Shown: positions 24,551 through 33,236, counted from the first letter of the stretch. The stretch: DNA of 64,000 nt from Streptomyces sp. R33 (GCF_041200175.1 NZ_CP165727.1:3385501-3449500); one strand, 5' to 3'. The notes: generated by a model from the letters alone, not told the origin. Numbers and translations: made by a program.

Positions 24551-25867
24551 TCATGATCCGTTCGCCGAACCGAGGACGAGTTCCAGGGTGCGCTCCCGGC
24601 CGTCGCGCAGCACCGTCAGGGTGAGCGGATCACCCGGGCGGTGGGCCCGGATCTTGATGACGAGCTCGTCGCCGCCGTGCACGCGGACGCCGTCCACCTT
24701 GGTGATCACGTCGCCGCCCTGGATACCGGCGCGGGCGCCCGGGCCGTCGGCGGTGACGGCCGGCTTGCCGCCCTCGCCCTTGGTGGCGACGCGGGCCCCG
24801 TCGCCGGTGTACTCCATGTCGAGGGTGACGCCGATGACGGGGTGGGTGGCGCGGCCGGTGCGGATGAGCTCCTCGGCGACGCGCTTGCCCTGGTTGACCG
24901 GGATGGCGAAGCCCAGGCCGATGCTGCCGCTCTGCTTCTCGGTATCCCCCTTGTCGGCTCCGCGGATCGCGCTGTTGATGCCGATCACGCGGGCCTTGGC
25001 GTCGAGGAGGGGGCCGCCGGAGTTGCCGGGGTTGATGGGGGCGTCCGTCTGGAGGGCGTCGACGTAGCTGATGTCGCTGCCGTCGCCCTTGTCGCCGCCC
25101 GCGGTGATGGGCCGGCCGGTGGCGCTGATGATGCCGGCGGTGACGGTGTTGGAAAGGTCGAAGGGCGCGCCGATGGCCACCACCGGGTCGCCGACCTGCA
25201 CGTTCTCGGAGTTCCCGAGGGAGAGCGGCTGCAGGCCCCGTACGCCTTCGACCTTGACGACGGCCAGGTCGTAGCCGCCGTCCCGGCCGACCAGTTCGGC
25301 GGGGACGCTCTCGCCGGTGCTGAAGGTGACCGTTATGTCCTTGGCGTCGGAGACGACGTGGTTGTTGGTGAGGATGTGGCCCTGCTGGTCGAGCACGAAC
25401 CCCGTTCCGGTGCCGCTGCCGCCGGTGCCGCGGACGTGCAGGGTCACGACGCCGGGCAGCGCGGTGGCGGCGATCCCGGCCACGCTGTCGGGGGCCCGGC
25501 CCTTGCTCTCCACGGCGGCCTGCGGGAGTTCGAGGCGGGTGCCGGTCTGCCGTTCGGCGAGGACGCCGAGCCAGCCGCCGATGCCGCCGGCGAGGAGGGC
25601 CGTGCCGAGGCTGAGGGCCACGGCGTGCCGCAGCCGGATGCCGCGCCCGCCGGGGGCCTTCCCCTGGTCGGCGACCTGGAGCGGCCGCTCGCCCCACGGG
25701 TCGTACCGCGGCCCCGGCACCGTCGCCTGTGGCGCGGGCCCGTCCGCCGGATCGGAGCCTGCGCCCGGTTCGGCCGGCGGCCCGGGCTCCGCCCCGGCCG
25801 CTGCCTCGGGGCCGGCGGGGCGGCTCCACCACGACGGAGCCGTGTCGGACTGCTGCTGGTCGGCCAT
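24551..25867 (-). CDS. HtrA/DegP-type membrane-anchored serine protease with PDZ domain
   Basis: A 438-residue protease. A Pro/Ala-rich cytoplasmic region (1-75) precedes one membrane helix (about 81-103). The trypsin-like domain carries the full triad: His170 in LTNNHVV, Asp200 in GYDLAVV and Ser283 in GNSGGPL. A single PDZ domain follows (about 345-430; VKIRAHRPGDPLTLTVLRDG). It acts on misfolded or specific substrates outside the membrane. Its place just after the sigma/anti-sigma pair suggests control by that sigma factor, as for mycobacterial HtrA with SigE. Confidence 0.93.
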   Translation of the reverse strand: MADQQQSDTAPSWWSRPAGPEAAAGAEPGPPAEPGAGSDPADGPAPQATVPGPRYDPWGERPLQVADQGKAPGGRGIRLRHAVALSLGTALLAGGIGGWLGVLAERQTGTRLELPQAAVESKGRAPDSVAGIAATALPGVVTLHVRGTGGSGTGTGFVLDQQGHILTNNHVVSDAKDITVTFSTGESVPAELVGRDGGYDLAVVKVEGVRGLQPLSLGNSENVQVGDPVVAIGAPFDLSNTVTAGIISATGRPITAGGDKGDGSDISYVDALQTDAPINPGNSGGPLLDAKARVIGINSAIRGADKGDTEKQSGSIGLGFAIPVNQGKRVAEELIRTGRATHPVIGVTLDMEYTGDGARVATKGEGGKPAVTADGPGARAGIQGGDVITKVDGVRVHGGDELVIKIRAHRPGDPLTLTVLRDGRERTLELVLGSANGS

Positions 25868-26037
25868 GGGCGCTCCCCGGGGGTACCTGTAGCACCGCCG
25901 GGCGGCGCATCTGCCGCCGATTCAACCAGGTACCCGACCCCTCGGGGGCCACACCCCCGGTTCCCGGTCCCCGGCCTGCCCGGGGGCACCTCCCGGCGGC
26001 AGCCGCGGGAGGGACTTTGCCGACACCCCCTGAGGCG

Positions 26038-26664
26038 TCAGCGGGTCAGGGAGACCGGTCGGGGTGAGGCGGAGATGGAGGGGTGGACCGTTGGCAGCGG
26101 GCCCGTGGGACGCGGGCCGGCGACGAACCCGGGGCTCGGCTCCCGGTCCCGGACCACCGCATCGGCCACCGACACCGCGGGACCGGGCCGCGTCGCCGGG
26201 GCCTCGCCCCGCACGTTCGGCTCGAGGGTGTCGACCGGCAGCGAACCGCCCAGTGCGATCGCGGCCAGCGAGACCGCCCCGGCCGCCACGAACGCGAAGC
26301 GGCGGCGCGGCCGCCCCACCTCGTGGATGCGGAAGCCCTGCTGCGGTGCGGTCGGGGGCACGTACCCGAAGAGCTCCGCCCCCGGCGGACTCTGCGGACC
26401 CGGCGGACCGGACGGCCCGTCGGGACCGTCGCCCGGCAGCCCCTGCAACCGGGCCAGCAGTCCGGCCGACAGCGGCGGCGGCGCGCTCTCCACGAAAAGA
26501 CTCTTCACACGGCGCTGCGCATCGGCCTCGGCCTTGCACTTGGCACACGTGGCCAGATGCGCCAGGACCCGCTCGCGCGCGTCGTGGCTCAGCTCCCCGT
26601 CGACCAGCGCGGCGAGACGGTCGCCCAGGTGCTGTTCGGCAGGAGACGGACTGACTCCGCTCAC
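26038..26664 (-). CDS. Zinc-binding (ZAS) anti-sigma factor
   Basis: A 208-residue anti-sigma factor. The zinc-associated anti-sigma motif HxxxCxxC is H36-C40-C43 (HLATCAKC), preceded by the [21 protein letters not shown] helix. A Pro/Gly-rich linker and one possible membrane segment (about 122-142, [18 protein letters not shown]) follow. Its GTG (26662-26664) overlaps the sigma-factor stop as GTGA, so both proteins are made together. It should bind the cognate sigma factor in the cytoplasm; redox or proteolytic release is known in the family, but which applies here is open. Confidence 0.9.
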   Translation of the reverse strand: MSGVSPSPAEQHLGDRLAALVDGELSHDARERVLAHLATCAKCKAEADAQRRVKSLFVESAPPPLSAGLLARLQGLPGDGPDGPSGPPGPQSPPGAELFGYVPPTAPQQGFRIHEVGRPRRRFAFVAAGAVSLAAIALGGSLPVDTLEPNVRGEAPATRPGPAVSVADAVVRDREPSPGFVAGPRPTGPLPTVHPSISASPRPVSLTR

Positions 26665-27440
26665 TCGGCTCCGCCCTCTCCCCCGGCGCCCGGCGCGCCC
26701 ACCGCCACTCCCGCCAGCGCCCGCTGCTCGGCACGGGCCTTGGGAGACCGGTGCTTGAGCGCCTTGCGCAGATGCGAACGGCCCCGGTGGATACGGCTGC
26801 GCACGGTGCCGAGCTTCACGCCCAGCGTGGCGGCGATCTCCTCGTACGAGAGGCCCTCGATGTCGCACAGCACCACGGCCGCGCGGAACTCGGGCGCGAG
26901 GGTGTCCAGCGCCTGCTGCACGTCCGCGTCGAAGTGGGTGTCGTGGAGGACCTGCTGCGGGGACGGCTCACGGCTCGGCAGCCGCTCGGCCGCGTCGTCG
27001 CCGAGCGCGTCGAAGCGGATCCGCTGCTTGCGGCGGACCATGTCCAGGAACAGGTTGGTGGTGATCCGGTGCAGCCAGCCCTCGAACGTGCCCGGCGTGT
27101 ACGTGGACAGCGAGCGGAAGACGCGGACGAAGACCTCCTGCGTCAGGTCCTCGGCGTCGTGCTGGTTACCCGTCAGACGGTAGGCAAGGCGGTAGACCCG
27201 CGCACTGTGCGTGCTGACGATCTCCTCCCATGAGGGAGGGGTCCACGCCTGGGTGCCCGCATCGGCGGCAAAGGTCGCGGTGGTTGCGGTCGCGGCAACG
27301 TGGAAGCGGTCAGCAATGTTGGTCACGGATTTCGGCTCACCCGCCGACCAGAAGAGGCGTCTGAATACGCCTCCACGATCCACAGGCGCAGCCGCACCTC
27401 CCCTATCGGCTCTGGTGGTGTCCAGTGGAGTCCCTACCAT
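26661..27440 (-). CDS. ECF RNA polymerase sigma factor (mycobacterial SigE-like context)
   Basis: A 259-residue ECF sigma factor. Region 2 runs about 78-145 ([33 protein letters not shown]), and region 4 has the helix-turn-helix [20 protein letters not shown]. The first 70 residues are a poorly conserved extension. I chose ATG at 27438-27440, with GGAGG 7 bases upstream, over GTG 27446 which overlaps that site. Order sigma, anti-sigma, htrA, tatB, with a divergent O-methyltransferase, is the order of M. tuberculosis sigE. The divergent region (27441-27657) has an AT-rich patch around 27470-27495 that may hold the promoter. Confidence 0.94.
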   Translation of the reverse strand: MVGTPLDTTRADRGGAAAPVDRGGVFRRLFWSAGEPKSVTNIADRFHVAATATTATFAADAGTQAWTPPSWEEIVSTHSARVYRLAYRLTGNQHDAEDLTQEVFVRVFRSLSTYTPGTFEGWLHRITTNLFLDMVRRKQRIRFDALGDDAAERLPSREPSPQQVLHDTHFDADVQQALDTLAPEFRAAVVLCDIEGLSYEEIAATLGVKLGTVRSRIHRGRSHLRKALKHRSPKARAEQRALAGVAVGAPGAGGEGGAE

Positions 27441-27657
27441 AGCCACCCCTCCCGTCAGCTCCGGATAAGCATTTTTGCATTAACTTTGCACGTGTCTTCG
27501 CCACGCCGGGCCGTCGATCTGCCCGGTGCCGTCCCCATCTATCCCGGCTGCGCCCCGCCCTTACGCCCCCTTTTGCCTCGCTGGGTCTTTCCGCCGCCGT
27601 TTTCTTCAACGCCCGGTCCCATCTGCGGGTTCCCGACGTCAGCGGATACAGTCACCG

Positions 27658-28320
27658 TTGCGCCAACTATGGGGACAGGAGAGGGTCATTACCGGCAACC
27701 GGCAGACGAGCTGGGCGTTCGCCGACGCGTTTGTCGCCGAGGACGACGCTCTGCGGTGGGCCCGCGACCGGGCCAGGGAAGCGGGCCTGCGCTCCGTCTC
27801 CCCGGGCACCGGGGCCGCGCTGCGCCTGCTCGCCGCCACCGCGGACGCCAAGGCGGTCGCCGAGATCGGCACCGGCACCGGCGTCTCCGGCATCCACCTC
27901 CTCCACGGCATGCGCCCCGACGGGGTGCTGACCACCGTGGATCCCGAGGCCGACCGGCAGGCCTTCGCCCGCCAGGCCTTCCGCGCCGCCGGATTCGCGG
28001 GCAACCGCGCCCGGTTCATCCCCGGCCGCGCACTCGACGTACTCCCCCGGCTCGCCGACGGCGGGTACGACCTCGTCTTCTGCGACGGGGACCCGTCCGA
28101 GTCCCTCGACTACCTCGCCGAATCGTTGCGCCTGCTGCGCCCGGGCGGGCTGGTGTGCTTCGAGGGGGTCTTCGCCGACGGCCGCACCGTCGACTCGGCG
28201 GCCCAGCAGGTCGAGGTGATGCGCGTGCGGGAGCTGCTGCGCAGCGTCCGGGAGAGCCCGGCACTGGAGGCGGCCCTGCTCCCGGTGGGCGACGGCCTGC
28301 TCTGCGCGGTCCGGCGCTGA
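27658..28320 (+). CDS. O-methyltransferase (class I SAM-dependent)
   Basis: About 220 residues of the catechol/caffeoyl-CoA-type O-methyltransferase family. The SAM-binding motif I is AEIGTGTGVSGIHLL, followed by the acidic TTVDPEADR and the DLVFCDGDPSESLDYL motif. The start is uncertain: TTG at 27658 has no clear ribosome-binding site, while a GGAGAGG at about 27678 sits 3 bases before an ATT (27688). Acceptor unknown. It is divergent from the ECF sigma gene, as in mycobacteria (Rv1220c beside sigE). Confidence 0.9.
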   Translation: MRQLWGQERVITGNRQTSWAFADAFVAEDDALRWARDRAREAGLRSVSPGTGAALRLLAATADAKAVAEIGTGTGVSGIHLLHGMRPDGVLTTVDPEADRQAFARQAFRAAGFAGNRARFIPGRALDVLPRLADGGYDLVFCDGDPSESLDYLAESLRLLRPGGLVCFEGVFADGRTVDSAAQQVEVMRVRELLRSVRESPALEAALLPVGDGLLCAVRR

Positions 28321-28346
28321 GACCCTCGCGACTCGGCGGGACCGGC

Positions 28347-28964
28347 TCAGCTCAGGAGCAGGAAGGTGAGCGCCGACGCACCGCCCAGCGCCGTGCCGGC
28401 GAGGAGTTGCGCCGGGGTGTGCGCCCGCAGCACCAGCCGGGACCAGGCGACGGCCGCGGCGATCAGGGCCGCCGGGAGCACCCGCGGGCCGAAGATGAGC
28501 AGCAGGATCATCGCGGCGCCGCCGGCCACCGACATGTGGATCGATATCTGCCAGCCGATCGTCACCAGCAGGGACGACACGAGGCCCACGAGCATCGCGA
28601 CGACGAGCGCGAACACCTCGCCCGGCGCGCCGAGGAAGCGCAGCAGGGTGACCCCGGCGACCACGGAGACGAGGCTCAGGGCCATCGGGACGACCCGCTG
28701 CCTGCGCACCCGGATGTGCTGGTCGGTCAGCGCCCCCCGCCGGACGCCGGAGGCGATGATCCCGATCGGGACCACACCGCAGAACAGGGCGGCGAGCAGG
28801 CCCCAGCCGAGACCGGTCCACGACGCCGTGCTGTGCCATCCGATGAGCAGCAGCAGGGCGACGACCATGTTCGCCGGCGCCAGTCCGTCGGAGACGACGC
28901 GGGCGGCCTTCTGGCGGGGAGTGCAGTCGGCGAAGGCCGGCGGCGCGGGCGGGGAGAAGGTCAC
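28347..28964 (-). CDS. PAP2 superfamily membrane phosphatase
   Basis: A 205-residue protein with five or six membrane helices. Family residues are partly visible: a SIHMSVAGGA segment in place of the usual PSGH, and SRLVLRAHTPAQLLAG for the C-terminal SRxxxxxHxxxD; the last Asp is replaced by Gln and the first Lys/Arg motif is weak, so catalysis is not certain. Lipid phosphate or undecaprenyl pyrophosphate would be the typical substrate. GTG at 28964 has GGAG 6 bases upstream. It converges with the O-methyltransferase gene across 26 bases. Confidence 0.82.
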   Translation of the reverse strand: MTFSPPAPPAFADCTPRQKAARVVSDGLAPANMVVALLLLIGWHSTASWTGLGWGLLAALFCGVVPIGIIASGVRRGALTDQHIRVRRQRVVPMALSLVSVVAGVTLLRFLGAPGEVFALVVAMLVGLVSSLLVTIGWQISIHMSVAGGAAMILLLIFGPRVLPAALIAAAVAWSRLVLRAHTPAQLLAGTALGGASALTFLLLS

Positions 28965-29144
28965 GACGGGCTCCGCGGGGCGCAGGAATCGGTGCGGGAC
29001 GAGGACCCGGAAGTCGAGCCCCCGGAGTCGGGGCCCCCGGAGACGGCGTCCCCGGACACGACACAACGCTGCCCCGGCCGCTCATCGCGGTCGGGGCAGC
29101 GCAGAGTATGCAGAAAAGCAGAAGGTGGCAGTGCTGTCAGCGGG

Positions 29145-29312
29145 TCAGCCGACGACCTTCTTCAGGGCGTCACCCAGGGCGTCCGCCTCGTCCGGAGTCA
29201 GCTCGACGACAAGCCGACCGCCGCCCTCGAGCGGTACGCGCATGACGATGCCCCGCCCCTCCTTGGTGACCTCGAGCGGGCCGTCGCCCGTCCGCGGCTT
29301 CATGGCCGCCAT
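29145..29312 (-). CDS. DUF3117 family protein
   Basis: A 55-residue protein beginning MAAMKPRTGDGPLEVTKEGR, which is the nearly invariant DUF3117 N-terminus, and ending in ELTPDEADALGDALKKVVG. GGAAGGGG lies 7 bases upstream of the ATG at 29312; the longer frame to 29360 has no site. Length is normal for the family. The mycobacterial member (Rv1211) lies near tagA as here. Function unknown. Confidence 0.9.
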   Translation of the reverse strand: MAAMKPRTGDGPLEVTKEGRGIVMRVPLEGGGRLVVELTPDEADALGDALKKVVG

Positions 29313-29645
29313 GCTCGTTCCCCTTCCTGAAACCAGCTCATCGTCAGCCGACGGCCCCATTCAGGCGCCTGGAACCCGGCATCGAACACATTGCTTCCTG
29401 GCCATTATCCCGCATGTCAGGACCCGATGACCAACATCGGCAGGGAACGCTTGCGCAACGCGCTCGGCCAAAACCACTCATTTCGGGGACGTGCCTGCGA
29501 TACTTCGCCGCCGCACCCGGCGTCCGCCCTCCGCTTTCTTTGACGCACATCACATGCCCCGGGACGGTCCGGTCCGCCATGCTGGCCCTTGCACCGGCCG
29601 GTACCGGCCGGTAGCCAAGCCCGCGACGAAGGGGGACCCCCTGCC
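29313..29645. other. Divergent region between DUF3117 and enoyl-CoA hydratase genes
   Basis: 333 bases without a gene. It contains several lower-GC patches (29380-29400, 29470-29560) that could hold divergent promoters, and the 20-bp palindrome described separately. I see no RNA gene. Confidence 0.5.
29593..29612. promoter_or_regulatory. 20-bp perfect palindrome ACCGGCCGGTACCGGCCGGT
   Basis: The palindrome is exact and is itself two copies of the 10-bp palindrome ACCGGCCGGT. It ends 33 bases before the enoyl-CoA hydratase start, where a repressor could overlap the transcription start. Operator function is inference; a GC-rich palindrome may also arise by chance. Confidence 0.45.
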
Positions 29646-30449
29646 ATGGCCGACAGCGTGCTCTACGAAGTGACCGACGGACTCGCAAAAATCACGATCA
29701 ACCGTCCCGACGCCATGAACGCGATGAACACCGAGGCCAAGGTGGCGCTGCGCGACGCGGTCCAGGCGGCGGCCGCGGACACGGCCGTCCGGGCGGTGCT
29801 GCTGACCGCGGCCGGCAACCGGGCGTTCTGCGTCGGCCAGGACCTCAAGGAACACATCGGGAACCTGGCGGCGGACCGCAAGAACGGGTCCTCGCTGACG
29901 ATGAGCACGGTCGCGGACCACTACAACCCGATCGTGCGCGCCCTGACCGAGATGCCCAAGCCGGTGGTGGCGGGCGTCAACGGCGTCGCGGCCGGAGCGG
30001 GCTTCGGCTTCGCGCTCGCGGCGGACTTCCGGGTCGTCGCCGACACGGCCTCCTTCAACACCTCCTTCGCGGGGGTGGCGCTCACCGCGGACTCGGGCGT
30101 CTCCTGGACCCTCCCCCGCCTGATCGGCGCCTCCCGGGCCTCCGACCTGCTGCTCTTCCCCCGCTCCGTGAAGGCGCAGGAGGCGTACGAGCTCGGCATC
30201 GTGAACCGCCTGGTCCCCTCGGACTCCCTGCACGCCGAGGCCGAGGCGGTGGCCCGCACGCTGGCGGCCGGCCCGACGGTGGCCTACGCGGCCCTGAAGG
30301 AGTCCCTGGCCTACGGCGCCGGCCACTCGCTGGCGGAGGCCCTGTCCCACGAGGACACCCTGCAGGCCCGCGCGGGCGCCTCCGAGGACCACTCCATCGC
30401 CGTCGAGGCCTTCCTCGCCAAGCAGCCGCCGAAGTACCTGGGCCGCTGA
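29646..30449 (+). CDS. Enoyl-CoA hydratase/isomerase family protein (PaaG-like)
   Basis: A 267-residue crotonase-fold enzyme. The oxyanion-hole segments are AFCVGQDLKEH (about 58-68) and NGVAAGAGFG (about 111-120). In place of the hydratase Glu motif GxGGTQRLPR it has ALTADSGVSWTLPRLIG, an Asp-containing version as in ring-1,2-epoxyphenylacetyl-CoA isomerase PaaG, so isomerase activity is more likely than hydratase. The neighbouring genes are not from the phenylacetate pathway, so the true substrate is unclear. ATG at 29646 follows AAGGGGG; a 20-bp palindrome lies just upstream. Confidence 0.9.
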   Translation: MADSVLYEVTDGLAKITINRPDAMNAMNTEAKVALRDAVQAAAADTAVRAVLLTAAGNRAFCVGQDLKEHIGNLAADRKNGSSLTMSTVADHYNPIVRALTEMPKPVVAGVNGVAAGAGFGFALAADFRVVADTASFNTSFAGVALTADSGVSWTLPRLIGASRASDLLLFPRSVKAQEAYELGIVNRLVPSDSLHAEAEAVARTLAAGPTVAYAALKESLAYGAGHSLAEALSHEDTLQARAGASEDHSIAVEAFLAKQPPKYLGR

Positions 30450-30475
30450 GTCCCGGTGCCCCCTGCCCCCGCCGT

Positions 30476-30494
30476 CCCCCGCCTCAGGCGGGGG
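30476..30494. terminator. Hairpin spanning the tag stop codon
   Basis: CCCCCGCC and GGCGGGGG pair over 8 bp with the stop triplet of the tag gene (TCA on the plus strand) as the three-base loop. It separates convergent genes 34 bases apart. Confidence 0.55.
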
Positions 30495-31059
30495 TACGGG
30501 CGGCGCAGGCGGCCAGGTGGTCGTTGACCAGCCCGCAGGCCTGCATCAGGGCGTAGGCCGTCGTGGGGCCGACGAAGCGGATCCCGGCCTTCTTCAGGGC
30601 CTTGGACAGGGCCGTGGACTCGGGCGTCACCGCCGGGACCTCCGAGACCGTCGCGGGGGCCGGGCGGCCCGGCTCCGGCGCGTACGACCAGATCAGCGCG
30701 TCCAGCTCGCCCGGCTCCCACCCCGCCAGGACCTTCGCGTTGGCGAGCGTGGCGTCGATCTTGGCCCGGTTGCGGATGATCCCCTCGTCGGCGAGCAGCC
30801 GCTGCGCGTCGGCCGGCCCGAATTCCGCGACCTCGGCGATCACGAACCCCGCGAAGGCCTCGCGGAAGCCCTCCCGCCGCCGCAGGATCGTCAGCCAGGA
30901 CAGCCCGGACTGGAAGGCCTCCAGGCACAGCCGCTCGTACAGGGCGTCGTCCCCGTGCACCGCTCGGCCCCACTCCGTGTCGTGGTACGCGATGTAGTCC
31001 TCGGTGGCCAGCGCCCAGGGGCAGCGCAGGTCCCCGTCCGGACCCGCGACGGCCGTCAC
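30484..31059 (-). CDS. tag: DNA-3-methyladenine glycosylase I
   Basis: A 191-residue Tag enzyme, which removes 3-methyladenine from alkylated DNA. Family landmarks: CPWA with Cys13, YHDTEWGR with a His, LCLEAFQSGLSWLTILRRRE, IIRNRAKIDATLANA, and the C-terminal NDHLAACAAR whose His and Cys complete the zinc site. GTG at 31059 overlaps the stop of the DivIVA-like gene (GTGA), so the two are co-translated. Length is normal. Confidence 0.94.
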   Translation of the reverse strand: MTAVAGPDGDLRCPWALATEDYIAYHDTEWGRAVHGDDALYERLCLEAFQSGLSWLTILRRREGFREAFAGFVIAEVAEFGPADAQRLLADEGIIRNRAKIDATLANAKVLAGWEPGELDALIWSYAPEPGRPAPATVSEVPAVTPESTALSKALKKAGIRFVGPTTAYALMQACGLVNDHLAACAARTPA

Positions 31060-31424
31060 TGCTCCTCCTTGTGCAGGTCGACCGCGCCGCCCTGCGGCTG
31101 CGCGTGGCCGTGCGCGGCCGCGGCCGCGGCCGTCAGCTCGGCGATCCGCGCGTCCCGCTCGGCGAGCTCCGCCGCGAGCCGCTCCAGTACGTCGTCCACC
31201 TCGGCCATGCGGTACCCGCGCGGGGCGACCGGCAGCCGCAGCGCGTCGATGTCGGCCCGCACGACCGGGCGGCTCTCCGGCAGCGCGTCGGCCACCCGGT
31301 CCGGCTCCGCGTCCGGCAGTACGGCCTCGGAACCACCGCCCACTACGGCCAGGGTGACCGCCGCGACGACCACGACCAGCGCGATCAGCAAGAACCAGAA
31401 CACGAGCAACTCCCTGAGAGACAT
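31056..31424 (-). CDS. DivIVA-domain-like small membrane protein
   Basis: A 122-residue protein: an N-terminal membrane helix (about 6-29, LLVFWFLLIALVVVVAAVTLAVV), then LPVAPRGYRMAEVDDVLERLAAEL, the short lipid-binding-type DivIVA motif (YR..EVD..L), a brief coiled coil and a His/Gln-rich end. Such small DivIVA-domain proteins occur in actinobacteria; a polar or cell-wall role is likely but not shown. It overlaps tag and diverges from folP over 67 bases. Confidence 0.82.
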   Translation of the reverse strand: MSLRELLVFWFLLIALVVVVAAVTLAVVGGGSEAVLPDAEPDRVADALPESRPVVRADIDALRLPVAPRGYRMAEVDDVLERLAAELAERDARIAELTAAAAAAHGHAQPQGGAVDLHKEEQ

Positions 31425-31491
31425 CGGGCCACCGGCCACCAGGTTAAGGTCGCAGCGAGGCGCGAGGGCCGCTGGAGGAGGAAAGAACGGG

Positions 31492-32352
31492 ATGCTGCGA
31501 CTGGGCAGGCGCGAGTTCGACACCCACGAGCCGGTGATCATGGCCATCGTGAACCGGACTCCGGACTCCTTCTACGACCAGGGCGCGACGTTCCGCGACG
31601 AGCCCGCGCTGGACCGGGTCGAGCAGGCGGTCGCCGAGGGTGCCGCGATCATCGACATCGGCGGGGTCAAGGCGGGCCCGGGCGAGCACGTGGACGCGGC
31701 CGAGGAGGCCCGGCGCACGGTCGGCTTCGTGGCGGAGGTACGGCGCCGCCACCCGGACGTGGTGATCAGCGTCGACACCTGGCGGCACGAGGTCGGCGAG
31801 GCGGTCTGCGAAGCCGGGGCCGACCTCCTGAACGACGCCTGGGGCGGCGTGGACCCGAAGCTGGCGGAGGTCGCCGCCCGGCACGACGTGGGCCTGGTCT
31901 GCACCCACGCGGGCGGGGTCGAGCCGCGCACCCGGCCGCACCGGACCACGTACGACGACGTGGTGGCGGACATCCTGCGCGTCACGGTCGGCCTCGCCGA
32001 ACGGGCCGCCGCACTCGGCGTCCGCCGGGACGCGATCATGATCGACCCGGGCCACGACTTCGGGAAGAACACCCGCCACTCGCTGGAGGCCACCCGCCGC
32101 CTGGGCGAGATGACGGACACGGGCTGGCCGGTGCTGGTCTCGCTGTCCAACAAGGACTTCGTCGGCGAGACCCTCGACAAGCCGGTCAAGGAGCGCCTGT
32201 TGGGCACCCTGGCCACGACGGCCGTCTCGGCCTGGCTCGGCGCCCAGGTCTACCGCGTCCACGAGGTCGCGGAGACCAGGCAGGTCCTGGACATGGTCCG
32301 CTCGATCCAGGGCCACCGGCCGCCCGCGGTGGCGCGCCGCGGACTGGCCTGA
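31492..32352 (+). CDS. Dihydropteroate synthase-like protein (FolP2 type)
   Basis: A 286-residue TIM-barrel protein of the DHPS family. MAIVNRTPDSFYDQG is the first pterin-site motif. However, the usual DIGGESTRPG loop is DIGGVKAGPG and the usual SRK loop is SNKDF, so two elements that bind p-aminobenzoate and phosphate are altered, while the late RVHEVAE motif is kept. This is the pattern of mycobacterial FolP2, reported to lack detectable synthase activity. GGAGGAGGAAAG precedes the ATG. A folate role should not be assumed. Confidence 0.9.
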   Translation: MLRLGRREFDTHEPVIMAIVNRTPDSFYDQGATFRDEPALDRVEQAVAEGAAIIDIGGVKAGPGEHVDAAEEARRTVGFVAEVRRRHPDVVISVDTWRHEVGEAVCEAGADLLNDAWGGVDPKLAEVAARHDVGLVCTHAGGVEPRTRPHRTTYDDVVADILRVTVGLAERAAALGVRRDAIMIDPGHDFGKNTRHSLEATRRLGEMTDTGWPVLVSLSNKDFVGETLDKPVKERLLGTLATTAVSAWLGAQVYRVHEVAETRQVLDMVRSIQGHRPPAVARRGLA

Positions 32353-32371
32353 GCCGGAGCCGTACTGCGGC

Positions 32372-32397
32372 GCCCCCGGCGGTCGCCCGCCGGGGGC
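32372..32397. terminator. Hairpin terminator between convergent folP and LOG genes
   Basis: GCCCCCGGCGG pairs perfectly over 11 bp with CCGCCGGGGGC around a TCGC loop, 20 bases beyond the folP-like stop and 17 bases from the stop of the convergent LOG gene. Confidence 0.85.
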
Positions 32398-32413
32398 TCG
32401 CGCAGCGGCGCGG

Positions 32414-33172
32414 CTACTTGCCGACTTCCTTGGTGACGAGCGCGATCGCCTCGTCCACGTCGTCCGTGACGTGGAACAGGTAGAGGTCGCGCTCGGAGGC
32501 CTTGCCCTGCGCGATCACCGTGTTCTTGAGCCAGTCGACCAGGCCGGACCAGTATTCCGACCCGAACAGCACGATCGGGAACCGGGTGATCTTCTGGGTC
32601 TGGACGAGGGTCAGCGCCTCGAACAGCTCGTCCAGCGTGCCGAGTCCGCCCGGCAGGACCACGAAGCCCTGGCTGTACTTCACGAACATCGTCTTGCGGA
32701 CGAAGAAGTACCGGAAGTTCAGCCCGAGGTCCACGTGCTGGTTGAGCCCCTGCTCGAAGGGCAGCTCGATGCCCAGGCCCACGGAGATGCCGTTGGCCTC
32801 CCGGGCGCCCTTGTTGGCCGCCTCCATCGCGCCCGGGCCGCCGCCCGTGATCACCGCGAAGCCCGCCTCGACGAGCGCGCTGCCGATCTGTACGCCGGCC
32901 TCGTACTCGGGCGAGCCGGCGGGCGTACGGGCCGAGCCGAACACGCTGATCGCCGGCGGCAGCTCCGCCAGCGTGCCGAAGCCCTCGATGAACTCCGACT
33001 GGATGCGCAGGACCCGCCAGGGATCGGTGTGCACCCACTCGGAAGGCCCGGCCGAATCCAGCAGCCGCTGGTCCGTCGTACTGCCCGCCTGCACCTGGCT
33101 CCGCCTGCGCAGCACCGGCCCGAGCTGCTGCTCCTCGGGCCGACGACGAGCGTTGCCTTCGGGGTTGCCCAT
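32414..33172 (-). CDS. LOG family (TIGR00730) nucleoside 5'-monophosphate phosphoribohydrolase
   Basis: A 252-residue Rossmann-fold protein. It has ISVFGSARTP, the nucleotide loop TGGGPGAMEAANKG and the catalytic PGGLGTLDE motif (about residues 160-170), all features of LOG enzymes that release a base from (cytokinin) nucleoside monophosphate. The N-terminal 60 residues are an extension seen in the longer actinobacterial type. ATG at 33172 has GGAGGG 9 bases upstream. It lies downstream of dapE on the same strand, as Rv1205 lies near dapE in mycobacteria. Confidence 0.92.
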   Translation of the reverse strand: MGNPEGNARRRPEEQQLGPVLRRRSQVQAGSTTDQRLLDSAGPSEWVHTDPWRVLRIQSEFIEGFGTLAELPPAISVFGSARTPAGSPEYEAGVQIGSALVEAGFAVITGGGPGAMEAANKGAREANGISVGLGIELPFEQGLNQHVDLGLNFRYFFVRKTMFVKYSQGFVVLPGGLGTLDELFEALTLVQTQKITRFPIVLFGSEYWSGLVDWLKNTVIAQGKASERDLYLFHVTDDVDEAIALVTKEVGK

Positions 33173-33236
33173 GATGTGCTCCCTCCTGCTGATCGTTGGA
33201 TCAGGGTAGGCGCACAAAGGTGACGGGAAGCGGAAT

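Noticed and set aside
30517..32352. Longer 611-residue FolP protein
   Set aside because: The upstream half is antisense to the tag and DivIVA-like genes; the ATG at 31492 has a strong ribosome-binding site.
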